A stretch of DNA of 64,000 bases, taken from assembly GCA_902167325.1 (NCBI GenBank), contig LR632930.1, positions 4,836,001-4,900,000 of the forward strand, in the 5' to 3' direction. Shown here piece after piece: positions 54,708-62,343 of this stretch; positions within the stretch are counted from its first letter, which is position 1, and every line of letters starts with the position of its first letter. The notes under the pieces are model-generated. The model saw nothing but the letters and a program-made list of their open reading frames with translations, was not told the DNA's origin and did not search any database. This DNA is from Chitinophaga pinensis. GTDB taxonomy: Bacteria > Bacteroidota > Bacteroidia > Chitinophagales > Chitinophagaceae. The translations under genes and the position numbers were made by a program.

Positions 54708-54733
54708 AAAGCGGTAATTTAGGAATAAGGATC

Positions 54734-54764
54734 GAAATGTAAACTACATACCCTTCTCTGCCAA
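54734..54764 (-). promoter_or_regulatory. Candidate promoter of the ECF sigma gene
   Basis: On the minus strand TTGG (54764-54761) and TACATTTC (54741-54734, one base from TAnnTTTG) are separated by 19 bases, the usual Bacteroidota spacing. The ATG is 27 bases further on. Confidence 0.45.
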
Positions 54765-54802
54765 TCCAACCGATCTCCGGTAATATAACCTTTTATTAAT
54801 TT

Positions 54803-55744
54803 CTAAAAAGCATGCGAGATACCCGATACTTCCCGTATTCCCAGCCGCTCGCACCAGCCTTTAAAGTCGCGGTGGATGCTCTGGAGCGTTTCCTTTTGCT
54901 GAGGCGTAAGCTCCAGCACGTGAGCACGACTGATCGTGCGTACCGGTATGCCCCGCTGTTGCAGGAAATACTTGGCGCTCAGGGGGTATGCGATGTGAAT
55001 AAGCGGGTCTACCCTGCGCAGCTCCTCCTGTATCCACGCCACATCTTCCGCCTTCGAAGGGTCGTTGGCGTTATTGCAGAGCCATACCAGAATCTCCGGA
55101 TAGAAGTTCCCCGAAATGGATGACATGCCTGCAGCCCCCATGCGTAAAGATTCCACTGCGTTCGGCGTATGCGCGTCGTAGAACTCGAACTTCGGTTCTT
55201 TGATAATAGCCAGCTTCTGCCGTACGCTCTCTACTTCACAGCTCGTGTCTTTATGATAGATCAGCCGGTGGGAGGATAACAGTTTCTCCAGCAATTCGGC
55301 AGACAATACCCGTTTGTAGGGTGCGGGGCACTCATACAATCCGAGGGGGATATCACCCGTGAGGTCGCACAGTTGGTTGAAGCGGTCTACCAGCACCTGG
55401 TCAGGCTCATCCACATTCGCAAAATGTCCTGTGATCATAATTACCGCATCTACTCCGGTTTCGTGAATATTACGGGTAAACTGTGCCTTGTCGGCAATTG
55501 TAAGCCCGAAAGAGCCTGTGGCCACCACGGGCACGCGGCCGTTCACATAATCCACTACATGGCGGGTAAGCTCCAGCCGTTCATCTTCACTGATACTATA
55601 CATTTCCGAAGAGAGGCAATTGGCGAAAAAGCCTTTCACGCCTGCTTCGAGGTAAAAATCGATCAAATGCTCCACCATATCGAGATCAATACGCGCTTTC
55701 AGGTTAAAGGGCGTGATCATTACCGGTACGAATTTCTTTTGCAT
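54803..55744 (-). CDS. DapA/NanA-family (class I aldolase) lyase or synthase
   Basis: 313 residues in a TIM barrel. The Schiff-base lysine is Lys165 in LIYHKDTSCE, and the acid/base tyrosine is Tyr137 in PLGLYECPAPY. The N-terminal pattern VMITPFNLKARIDLDMVEHLIDFYLEAGVKGFF, shortened here to its core TPF...D...EAGVKGFF, is family-typical, but the usual GT-T-GE motif reads ANCLSSEMY, which speaks against dihydrodipicolinate synthase itself. N-acetylneuraminate or 2-keto-3-deoxy-acid cleavage is more plausible. It is followed upstream by a symporter gene 12 bases away, so uptake and cleavage are coupled. Confidence 0.8.
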   Translation of the reverse strand: MQKKFVPVMITPFNLKARIDLDMVEHLIDFYLEAGVKGFFANCLSSEMYSISEDERLELTRHVVDYVNGRVPVVATGSFGLTIADKAQFTRNIHETGVDAVIMITGHFANVDEPDQVLVDRFNQLCDLTGDIPLGLYECPAPYKRVLSAELLEKLLSSHRLIYHKDTSCEVESVRQKLAIIKEPKFEFYDAHTPNAVESLRMGAAGMSSISGNFYPEILVWLCNNANDPSKAEDVAWIQEELRRVDPLIHIAYPLSAKYFLQQRGIPVRTISRAHVLELTPQQKETLQSIHRDFKGWCERLGIREVSGISHAF

Positions 55745-55756
55745 AACAAACAGGGT

Positions 55757-57292
55757 TTAAGAATTGGTTTGAAGACGGCGCTGCATCCGGGAATAGAGCA
55801 GTCCCATCAGGAAAATAGTCAGCGTGCCTACCACGATGACCATATTAATATGCAATGTGCTCCGGAATCGCTGCAGATCTTCCGGAAGGTATTTAGACAA
55901 GCTCATCCATAAGATGACGAGGATACCCGTAATAGTTGCCGCCACTGCCGCGGCGTTCTTTGCTTTGGAAATGATCCCCAGCAGGAAGAGGCCCAGCATG
56001 CCCCCGGCGAAGATGCCGGAAAGCTCCCACCACATATCGAGGATGCTCTTCACCCCTATCATGGCGATGCCGAAAAAGATGGCCAGCACACCTGTTACCA
56101 CGGTAGCCAGGTGCAACACGCGCATTTCTTCTTTAGGCGATGTTTCAGGCCGTACATAACGCTGCCAGATATCTTTGAGGAACACCGTGGCCGAACTGTT
56201 CATCCCGCTGCTGAGGGTACTCATGGCCGCGGAAAGGATGGCGGCGATGATAAGGCCCAGTAGTCCGGCGGGCACTTTCTTCACCATAAAATATGGCAGG
56301 ATCTTATCCCCGTAATCCGCCGGTGTTAAGGAAGCCGCAGCCACGCCTCTTTCAACGGCCGCCTGCTGCCGCACGGCATCCAGCATCTCAGGATGCTGCA
56401 GGAAGTAAGCATACAGTGCGGTACCAATAAAGAAGAACACCGCGCTCACCGGCAGGTACCAGTATACACACAGCCACACACTCCGCGCGGCTTCCTTTTC
56501 GCTACGCGCAGCATGATACCGTTGTACATAATTCTGATCCATACCGAAATTGTTGAGGTTGATGAAGAACCCGTAAAGGAAAACCACCCATGCGGTAGAT
56601 GAACTGAAATCTGACAGACTTAAACTGCCCAGAGAGAACTTCCCTTCTGCTGCGCCCATTGTGAAAATATCGCTCACACCACCCTTCATCCCGTCTATCA
56701 CCAGCCAGAGGATCACAATGGCTCCGGCGGTTTTAATCAGTCCCTGCAATACTTCCGTCCATATCACTGCTTCCATGCCACCCAGTACGGTATATATGAT
56801 AATACATACACCGGTTACCGCCATGATGGTACGCATGTCCAGTCCGGTTAGCGCTTGCAATGCCAGTGCCACGCCGAAGAAGATGGAACCCATGCGCGCC
56901 AGCTGGGTGAGTATGAAGCATACCATGGCGTATGTTCGTGCCCATGGACCGAAGCGGTGTTCCAGGTGCGTATATGCGCTCACTTCACCGCTGCTGCGGT
57001 AAAAGGGAACGAAATACTTCGCGGATATCCAGGCGGCGGGTACCATCGACAAACTGAATACAAAAGCGTTCCAGTTACCGCCGAAAGATTTCCCCGGCAC
57101 ACCGAGGAAAGTATTGCTGCTAAGGAACGTGGCGTACAACGACAAGCCCAGTGCCCATCCCGGGATAGTGCCTGATGCTGTTGTAAACTGTGCCGCATTC
57201 TTGTTCTTTCTTGAAAAATATACGCCGATCAAAATCATACCCAGCAGGTACGTTCCGATCACCGCCAAATCTGTAACAGGCAGTTGATGCAT
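55757..57292 (-). CDS. Sodium:solute symporter (SSS family)
   Basis: 511 residues from the ATG at 57292, directly before the first helix (LAVIGTYLLGMILIGVYF). About 13 helices. Family motifs: FLSSNTFLGVPGKSFGGNW, YTVLGGMEAVIWTEVLQGLI (the SSS signature GGMxAVxWTDxxQ) and AAILSAAMSTLSSGMNSSATVF (the sodium site helix). The substrate is probably the organic acid or sugar acid handled by the aldolase encoded next. It is divergent from an AraC-family gene. Confidence 0.92.
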   Translation of the reverse strand: MHQLPVTDLAVIGTYLLGMILIGVYFSRKNKNAAQFTTASGTIPGWALGLSLYATFLSSNTFLGVPGKSFGGNWNAFVFSLSMVPAAWISAKYFVPFYRSSGEVSAYTHLEHRFGPWARTYAMVCFILTQLARMGSIFFGVALALQALTGLDMRTIMAVTGVCIIIYTVLGGMEAVIWTEVLQGLIKTAGAIVILWLVIDGMKGGVSDIFTMGAAEGKFSLGSLSLSDFSSSTAWVVFLYGFFINLNNFGMDQNYVQRYHAARSEKEAARSVWLCVYWYLPVSAVFFFIGTALYAYFLQHPEMLDAVRQQAAVERGVAAASLTPADYGDKILPYFMVKKVPAGLLGLIIAAILSAAMSTLSSGMNSSATVFLKDIWQRYVRPETSPKEEMRVLHLATVVTGVLAIFFGIAMIGVKSILDMWWELSGIFAGGMLGLFLLGIISKAKNAAAVAATITGILVILWMSLSKYLPEDLQRFRSTLHINMVIVVGTLTIFLMGLLYSRMQRRLQTNS

Positions 57293-57437
57293 TTCCTGAT
57301 GCTGTTGGTTGACAGGTCCATTCCTCACGTGGATTGTAATCACCGGATAGCTCCTCCGGTCAATGGCAAGTTGGGTAAATTTTTCGGGGGAAACAATGTT
57401 GATTGTTATGGAAAGAATAGCTTAAATTACTGCGGTA
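57293..57437. promoter_or_regulatory. Divergent promoter region between symporter and AraC genes
   Basis: 145 bases. An inverted repeat, ACCGGA (57342-57347) and TCCGGT (57355-57360), lies near the centre and is a candidate operator for the adjacent AraC-type protein. No clear TAnnTTTG box was found on either strand. Confidence 0.35.
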
Positions 57438-58295
57438 ATGAGTCAGAAAAGTGCCAACATCTCTACTGCCTGGACGCTCCCGGACCAGCTACAACGCAAG
57501 CTGGAAGCACATCCCCTCGGCCGCAACCTCTTCATCACCGCTATCCGTTTTTATCCAGAGAATGACGTAAAGGAATGGGGCGAGCCAAAAGGCGCACCCG
57601 GTTACACCCTGTTATATTCCGCCCATGGCAACGGCTGGTATGAAACCGATAACGGGCGCCATGTCGTAAAAGCCAATCAATATGTTTTGCTTTCGAGGAA
57701 CACGCCTTTCCGTTGCGGCCACGATGCCCGCACCCCCTGGCGCCTGTACACCGCGCAGTTTACCGGATTACTGGCAGATGAATTGTGCGACTATCTCACA
57801 AACGGACAACCGGTTCATACCACGCCTCCGCTCGTTGGCCGTGTTGCACAGTTCTGGGACATCCTCCACCATCTCGATCTCATGAATAATATCGAGAACC
57901 TGCTGTATGCTAACTTCCGTTTCTACAGCTTCCTCGGCACGTTCCGCCTCTCTGTATTTAACTATATGCAACAGGGATCCGACAACCAGATCGAGCAATG
58001 TATTCAGCTGATGAAGCAACAGCTCGATAAAAACCTCACACTTGCAGACCTCGCTTCTCAAACACATATTTCCGCATCCTACCTCTCCGCTATCTTCAAG
58101 GAGAAAACGCGTTACTCCCCTATCCAGCTATTCACTTCCCTGCGTATGCAGAAGGCCAGTCAGTTACTGAAAGAAACGAACCTTACCGTGAAAGAGATAG
58201 CCCAGGAAATGGGGTATCCGGATCAGTACACTTTCTCGAGAACGTTTAAGCTGATTATGGGTATTTCACCGAAAGGGTTCAGGGAGAAGAGTTAG
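57438..58295 (+). CDS. AraC-family transcriptional regulator
   Basis: 285 residues. The N-terminal cupin-like domain has YTLLYSAHGNGWYETDNGRH and VKANQYVLLSRNTPFRCG. The C-terminal AraC domain (about 180-282) has LADLASQTHISASYLSAIFKE and IAQEMGYPDQYTFSRTFKLIM. It is divergent from the symporter and aldolase genes and probably controls them. Confidence 0.9.
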   Translation: MSQKSANISTAWTLPDQLQRKLEAHPLGRNLFITAIRFYPENDVKEWGEPKGAPGYTLLYSAHGNGWYETDNGRHVVKANQYVLLSRNTPFRCGHDARTPWRLYTAQFTGLLADELCDYLTNGQPVHTTPPLVGRVAQFWDILHHLDLMNNIENLLYANFRFYSFLGTFRLSVFNYMQQGSDNQIEQCIQLMKQQLDKNLTLADLASQTHISASYLSAIFKEKTRYSPIQLFTSLRMQKASQLLKETNLTVKEIAQEMGYPDQYTFSRTFKLIMGISPKGFREKS

Positions 58296-58365
58296 GTTTC
58301 ACAGGTCTGATTTACTACAACAATGCTCCCCTTTCCTCTATTTTAGGGCTTTCACATGTTATTCA

Positions 58366-58481
58366 TTATCCAATGATAAAACTACCATCGTTCAGTGATC
58401 CTTCAGTCAACTCTGGTTTTCTCATCAAATGTGTTTCACCCATAAAGTGAATTAAACAGTCTTTTAAACTGGAAATAATAA
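58366..58481 (-). other. Doubtful gene remnant
   Basis: A short minus-strand frame of about 38 codons has a protein-like reading, SLKDCLIHFMGETHLMRKPE and onward, ending at 58366. It has an ATG at 58443 (25 codons) but no other support. It may be the 3' end of a lost gene. Confidence 0.2.
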
Positions 58482-58493
58482 ACCCTTAAGTAA

Positions 58494-58649
58494 ATGCAGA
58501 AGGCCCAAAAGTATGATGCCGTTAAAGAAGTGCGTGAAATTCGGGATAAGCTGAGTCCTGAATTTATGAATCATTCTGAGAAACTGAGAAAAGCCCTTAA
58601 AGGGGCCCGTGAGAAGTTCTTTCCTAAAAACGGAAGGAAAAGTTCGTAG
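58494..58649 (+). CDS. Small charged protein, antitoxin-like
   Basis: 51 residues, highly charged and helical: QKYDAVKEVREIRDKLSPEF, then KLRKALKGAREKFF and a basic tail. The YDAVxEVRxIRDxL start recalls short antitoxin components and similar orphan peptides in Bacteroidota and cyanobacteria. No toxin gene follows; the next 450 bases are gene-free. I infer this from sequence style, not from a firm family match. Confidence 0.5.
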   Translation: MQKAQKYDAVKEVREIRDKLSPEFMNHSEKLRKALKGAREKFFPKNGRKSS

Positions 58650-59099
58650 CTGTTGAAAGTATTCTTATTAACTTTTGTCTGATTCCTTAACCGTTCAACC
58701 ATCATGCACTATGATATTACTAGTAATAAATGCAGCATTTGTAATTGAACATCCTTAACGTCTCTCATGTTATATTTAAATGCTTGTACCTTTGCATAAA
58801 GACAATACTGCAATATTGGTTAACTGTAGTTGCAGATGCCGGACACTCCTCCTCTCTGCCTATCCGATAATACGATTTTAGCCACCTAACATACGCATCA
58901 AGTCCACCTCATCTCCACCTCATCTCCGCCTCATCTCCGCCTTTTATCCGCCTTACACCCCCATTAGACGCTGATTTCACCCGGTATAGACCCGGAGTTC
59001 ACCCCCTCTACACTGCCACCAACACTATTCAGGCAATATACCATCAATCTGGCACCTAAAGATGGTACCCAAATGGCAGTCTTCCTATTCTTCTCTGCA
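58650..59099. other. Gene-free region with repeat array 3
   Basis: 450 bases between convergent genes. The left half (58650-58870) is AT-rich with no gene I can support. The right half holds an 11-bp repeat array. No terminator hairpin was recognised for the minus-strand VOC gene. Confidence 0.55.
58882..59079 (-). repeat. Tandem array of degenerate 11-bp units, opposite orientation (array 3)
   Basis: On the plus strand the units are 58904-58914 ccacctcatct, 58915-58925 ccacctcatct, 58926-58936 ccgcctcatct, 58937-58947 ccgccttttat, 58948-58958 ccgccttacac, 58959-58969 ccccattagac, 58970-58980 gctgatttcac, 58981-58991 ccggtatagac, 58992-59002 ccggagttcac, 59003-59013 cccctctacac. The reverse complement (aggcggagatg in phase) matches arrays 1 and 2. 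The unit at 58882-58892 (ccacctaacat) also fits. Similarity decays beyond about 59024. Confidence 0.8.
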
Positions 59100-59471
59100 T
59101 CAAAAGCGGACTTTATCAAACTCAATCATCTCCACCCTGTTCCCAAAGGGATCACGGAAGAAGCAGCGTTCGCGGCCTTCAATCTTTGATGTGTAGGCGA
59201 TGGCGACGCCGTTATCCTGCAGGTAGGACTTGGCGGCTTCGAGGCTTTCTACTTCGAAGGCGGGATGGCGGCCGCTGAGCAGCTCGGTGGTCTTTTCTTC
59301 TTCCACCAGGTGCAGCTGGATGCCCGCTATTTCGTACCAGATAGCGTTGCGGGGGTGCTGGCCGGGTATTTCCTTAAGCCGGAGAAGGTCTCCGTAAAAT
59401 TGTCTGGCGGCGGCCTGCTGGCCGGTTGGGATCATGACGGCTACATGGTCGATCTTCGTAAAGCGTATCAT
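59100..59471 (-). CDS. VOC-superfamily (glyoxalase/dioxygenase fold) protein
   Basis: 123 residues from the ATG at 59471; the frame is open upstream but the VOC fold begins exactly here. Candidate metal ligands sit at the usual places: His9 (KIDHVAVMI), His54 (IQLHLV), His69 (RHPAFEV) and Glu113 (NRVEMIEF). RCFFRDPFGNRVEMIEF is the classic VOC end. Small stand-alone members act as glyoxalase-like, epimerase or resistance enzymes; the substrate is open. Confidence 0.85.
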   Translation of the reverse strand: MIRFTKIDHVAVMIPTGQQAAARQFYGDLLRLKEIPGQHPRNAIWYEIAGIQLHLVEEEKTTELLSGRHPAFEVESLEAAKSYLQDNGVAIAYTSKIEGRERCFFRDPFGNRVEMIEFDKVRF

Positions 59472-59552
59472 CCTCAGGTCGGTTTTTACTGTTCCGGCGC
59501 AAATATCCGTCAATCCGAAGAATTTTCCAGCTAAATATTTAGCAAAAGAATA

Positions 59553-59581
59553 GCCGTCCGGGAAACCGGACGGCCTTTTCC
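59553..59581 (-). terminator. Hairpin terminator of the epimerase operon
   Basis: A perfect nine-base stem, GCCGTCCGG with CCGGACGGC, encloses GAAA. On the minus strand it is followed by TATTCTTTTG. It lies 44 bases beyond the last stop of the operon. Confidence 0.65.
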
Positions 59582-59624
59582 ACACGTCTTTACGTTACAG
59601 TCAAAGGTATGATTTGACAGCTTC

Positions 59625-60491
59625 TTATGTAAATTTTCGTTTATAGAAAGCAGCCCCTTCATTGGCCAGCTCGTCTGCACTACCCGCCAGCGGCCGCCAG
59701 ATACAGGCCGCACGGGCCAGCTCTTCAGAAGGTTCGCCGAAGGTTTCGAGGACTACGGCACCACGGTAACCAATGTCTTCCAGCGCTTCCCGGATGGCCT
59801 GCCAGGGCAGGTGCCCCGTGCCCGGCGTGCCCCTGTCGCTTTCGTTGGCCTGCACATGGAGGAGCAGATTGCCCGCTTTGCGGATGGCCGCAGGGATGTC
59901 TTTTTCCTCTATGTTGGCATGGAAAGTATCGAACGAGAGGCGCAGCGATGGGTGATCCGCTTCCGCAATGAGCGCCAGCGCCTGATCGGTTGTATTGATC
60001 ATATCGGTCTCAAAGCGGTTCAGGGCTTCTACTCCCAGCAATATGCCATGGTCTGCGGCGGCTTTGGCGGCTATGCGCAGGTTCTCTATACACCAGGCCC
60101 GCTCCTGCCGCTTTTGTTCCGCGGGTACTATGCGCGTTTTACCTACTGCAGAATAGAGCGGTCCGCCGAAAAGCGGGCTGCCCGTTTTCTCCGCCAGCCG
60201 GATGCATTGCAGGATGTAATCCAGCCCTTCTTTACGGAATACGGCGTTATCGGAAGATATATCCCGCCGGGGACCGAAAGCCCCGCTAAGGGTGATATCC
60301 AGTCCGATATCGCGGGTCATGGAGATGAGGAGGTTCCAGTCGATCAGGTCTGCCTGCTCAACGGCTACTTCCACAATGTCATAGCCTGCGGCTTTGATCT
60401 TTGTCAGCAGGTGGAAGTCTGCCGTTTTGAAAGGCGATGCATATACGAACGTGCTGATGCCCGTCCGGATGCGGGGTTGCTGCGTCATCAT
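59625..60491 (-). CDS. Sugar phosphate isomerase/epimerase-family protein (AP endonuclease 2 fold)
   Basis: 288 residues in a TIM barrel. The metal-binding residues of the keto-sugar 3-epimerase type are apparent: Glu in VEVAVEQADL, Glu in LLGVEALNRFETD, Asp/His in LSFDTFHANIEEKD, His in GTPGTGHLPW and Glu in AVVLETFGEP. Related enzymes epimerise or isomerise keto sugars such as psicose or tagatose, or 3-keto-glycosides. The ATG overlaps the Gfo/Idh stop by four bases, so the two are translationally coupled. Confidence 0.85.
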   Translation of the reverse strand: MMTQQPRIRTGISTFVYASPFKTADFHLLTKIKAAGYDIVEVAVEQADLIDWNLLISMTRDIGLDITLSGAFGPRRDISSDNAVFRKEGLDYILQCIRLAEKTGSPLFGGPLYSAVGKTRIVPAEQKRQERAWCIENLRIAAKAAADHGILLGVEALNRFETDMINTTDQALALIAEADHPSLRLSFDTFHANIEEKDIPAAIRKAGNLLLHVQANESDRGTPGTGHLPWQAIREALEDIGYRGAVVLETFGEPSEELARAACIWRPLAGSADELANEGAAFYKRKFT

Positions 60492-61597
60492 TCGAAATCC
60501 GGTATTTGAATACGTTTACCACCGTTCATGGCCGACTCATGGGCACAGATGCCCGCACAGGTATAGTTGGCAGCCCAATGTGCGTCAACGGCCGACTCCC
60601 GGCCTTCCACAATGGCCGCCAGGAACTCCTGTACCAGGTGGGGGTGCGAGCCACCGTGTCCGGCGCCCTGCAGAAAGGATACGTGGTTGGGATCGTCTAT
60701 CTTCTCACGTTTTGTAAAATGCGCGATCTCAGGGATCAGAAGCGCATCGGTATCGGGGCACTCTATCCTGCGGGCATTTTCGCCGCCGTCGAATACGGCA
60801 TGCTCTTCGTCCTGCAGCTGCTCCCATTCGAAAGACATCTTCGTGCCGTATACGTCGTAGCTCTCGCGGTATTGCCGCACCACATCGAAGAGGGAGCGGG
60901 TAGCCTCCGCCACCACGTCGGAGTTCTTCAGGGTGAAGGTGGCGGTTTCCACAGCAAACGGACTGCCATACCGCGCGGCAAGATCCTCACTCAGGCGGCC
61001 GGAGCCATGGCATACCACGGATTCCGCTTTGGTATTGTTGATGCGCAGCAGCGGGGAAATAGCATGGGTCCCATTCAGCATCGGCGGGAATCCTTTCCAG
61101 TATTCATCCCATCCGGGCATGCTCATATCCTGTATGTGCGAGCCACGTACAAACTGGATGCGCCCCAGCTGGCCGGACTCTGCGAGCTGCAGACCGTAAA
61201 GGAACTCGCGGGTGTAAAGCGCGGTTTCCATCATCATATACGCTTTGCCGGATTTGCGGCGTGCTTCCACGATGGCTTTACAGTCTTCCACGGTCATAGC
61301 CATGGGAATGGTGCAGGCGGTATGCTTGCCGGCGTTCAGGCTGGCCAGCGTCATACGGGCGTGTTCGGGAACGGGTGTTACGATGTGGATGGCATCTACA
61401 TCGGCACGTTTGGGCACGTCATCAAAATTGGTGAAGATAAGATCGTCGTCGAGGTTGAAGCGCTCCTTCAGTTCTTTCAGCGTTGCCGGGTTCCGCGTGC
61501 AGATGCCCACACGCTTAATGGCGGGGTGTTTCTGATAGATGGGAATAAACTCTTTTCCGAATCCCATCCCTACAATTACAACCGTGATCTGTTTCAT
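60488..61597 (-). CDS. Gfo/Idh/MocA-family NAD(P)-dependent oxidoreductase with altered EKP motif
   Basis: 369 residues. The N-terminal Rossmann domain has VIVGMGFGKEFIPIY (residues 7-21) and DAIHIVTPVPEHARMTLASL. The C-terminal part has the alpha/beta dimer domain with FVRGSHIQDMSMPGWDEYW. The conserved Glu-Lys-Pro in the active site reads CTIPMAMT (95-102), so the usual catalytic lysine is replaced by Ile97. Some lineages of this family that process 3-keto sugars or act as lyases share such a change. It is coupled to the epimerase gene and follows ThuA. Confidence 0.85.
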   Translation of the reverse strand: MKQITVVIVGMGFGKEFIPIYQKHPAIKRVGICTRNPATLKELKERFNLDDDLIFTNFDDVPKRADVDAIHIVTPVPEHARMTLASLNAGKHTACTIPMAMTVEDCKAIVEARRKSGKAYMMMETALYTREFLYGLQLAESGQLGRIQFVRGSHIQDMSMPGWDEYWKGFPPMLNGTHAISPLLRINNTKAESVVCHGSGRLSEDLAARYGSPFAVETATFTLKNSDVVAEATRSLFDVVRQYRESYDVYGTKMSFEWEQLQDEEHAVFDGGENARRIECPDTDALLIPEIAHFTKREKIDDPNHVSFLQGAGHGGSHPHLVQEFLAAIVEGRESAVDAHWAANYTCAGICAHESAMNGGKRIQIPDFE

Positions 61598-61624
61598 AAT
61601 ATCCTGATTTTAGTAAGTGATTAA

Positions 61625-62338
61625 TTATCGGCGGCCCGCCCATTTAACGGCGTTCCGCAGCAGTGTCTGATACGCTGCCAGTTCATGTGATTTGGCATCA
61701 TGCCCTAATGCGAGGCCCACGATGCGTGCGTTGGGATGATCCACCACAAATACGGCCGGGTGAGTCACGCCTTTCTCATTAGTGCTTTGCGCCAGCACGG
61801 TGATCTTCGCGGCAGCGGGGTCGGCATTAAAGTGATACAGCTCATCGTCCAGTGTAAAGGATTTAGGTACTTTCTTCGTGACAGGATGCTTCCCTTTCAG
61901 CGTTACCGTAAACGGACCGTACTTCTCATGCGAGTTGCTGCCGCCACCAACGAGGCGGGCATTATATTCGGGCCAGTCTTTCCAGTTGTACCAGATGGCT
62001 GCATGTGCCAGTACCAGTCCCTTCCCTGCTTCGGCATGCGCGAAGATGGCGGTGCGGATAGCAGGATCTTTCAGGGGCTGGTTGTTACTCAGCAGCAGCA
62101 CATCGGTTTCAGGGAGGAGGCCTGTGATGGCAGAGGGATCATCGGTGTAAGTAATCTTTGCCAGTCCACCGCGCTCCAGAGTGGCAGCGTCTTCTACTTT
62201 ATACCAGCGGTTGAAATCGTGTGATCCGCCTCCGCCTACGAGTAATACACGCAGCGGAGCTTTTTGTGCGGCCAGCGGCAATGCGGCCAGCAGGAGTACT
62301 GCAACAAATAACTGACGGAAGAAGTGTTTTCTGTGCAT
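61625..62338 (-). CDS. Secreted ThuA-like (glutamine amidotransferase-fold) protein
   Basis: 237 residues with a signal peptide ending LPLAA-QK. The ThuA pattern is complete: VLLVGGGGSHDFNRWYKVED, LLSNNQPL, GLVLAHAAIWYNWKDW, SNSHEKYGPFTVTLKGKHPV, DELYHF and VGLALGHDAKSHEL. ThuA proteins take part in trehalose and other disaccharide 3-keto-glycoside pathways, probably as isomerases, though the activity is not settled. Gap to the dehydrogenase-like gene is five bases. Confidence 0.88.
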   Translation of the reverse strand: MHRKHFFRQLFVAVLLLAALPLAAQKAPLRVLLVGGGGSHDFNRWYKVEDAATLERGGLAKITYTDDPSAITGLLPETDVLLLSNNQPLKDPAIRTAIFAHAEAGKGLVLAHAAIWYNWKDWPEYNARLVGGGSNSHEKYGPFTVTLKGKHPVTKKVPKSFTLDDELYHFNADPAAAKITVLAQSTNEKGVTHPAVFVVDHPNARIVGLALGHDAKSHELAAYQTLLRNAVKWAGRR

Positions 62339-62343
62339 AATGT

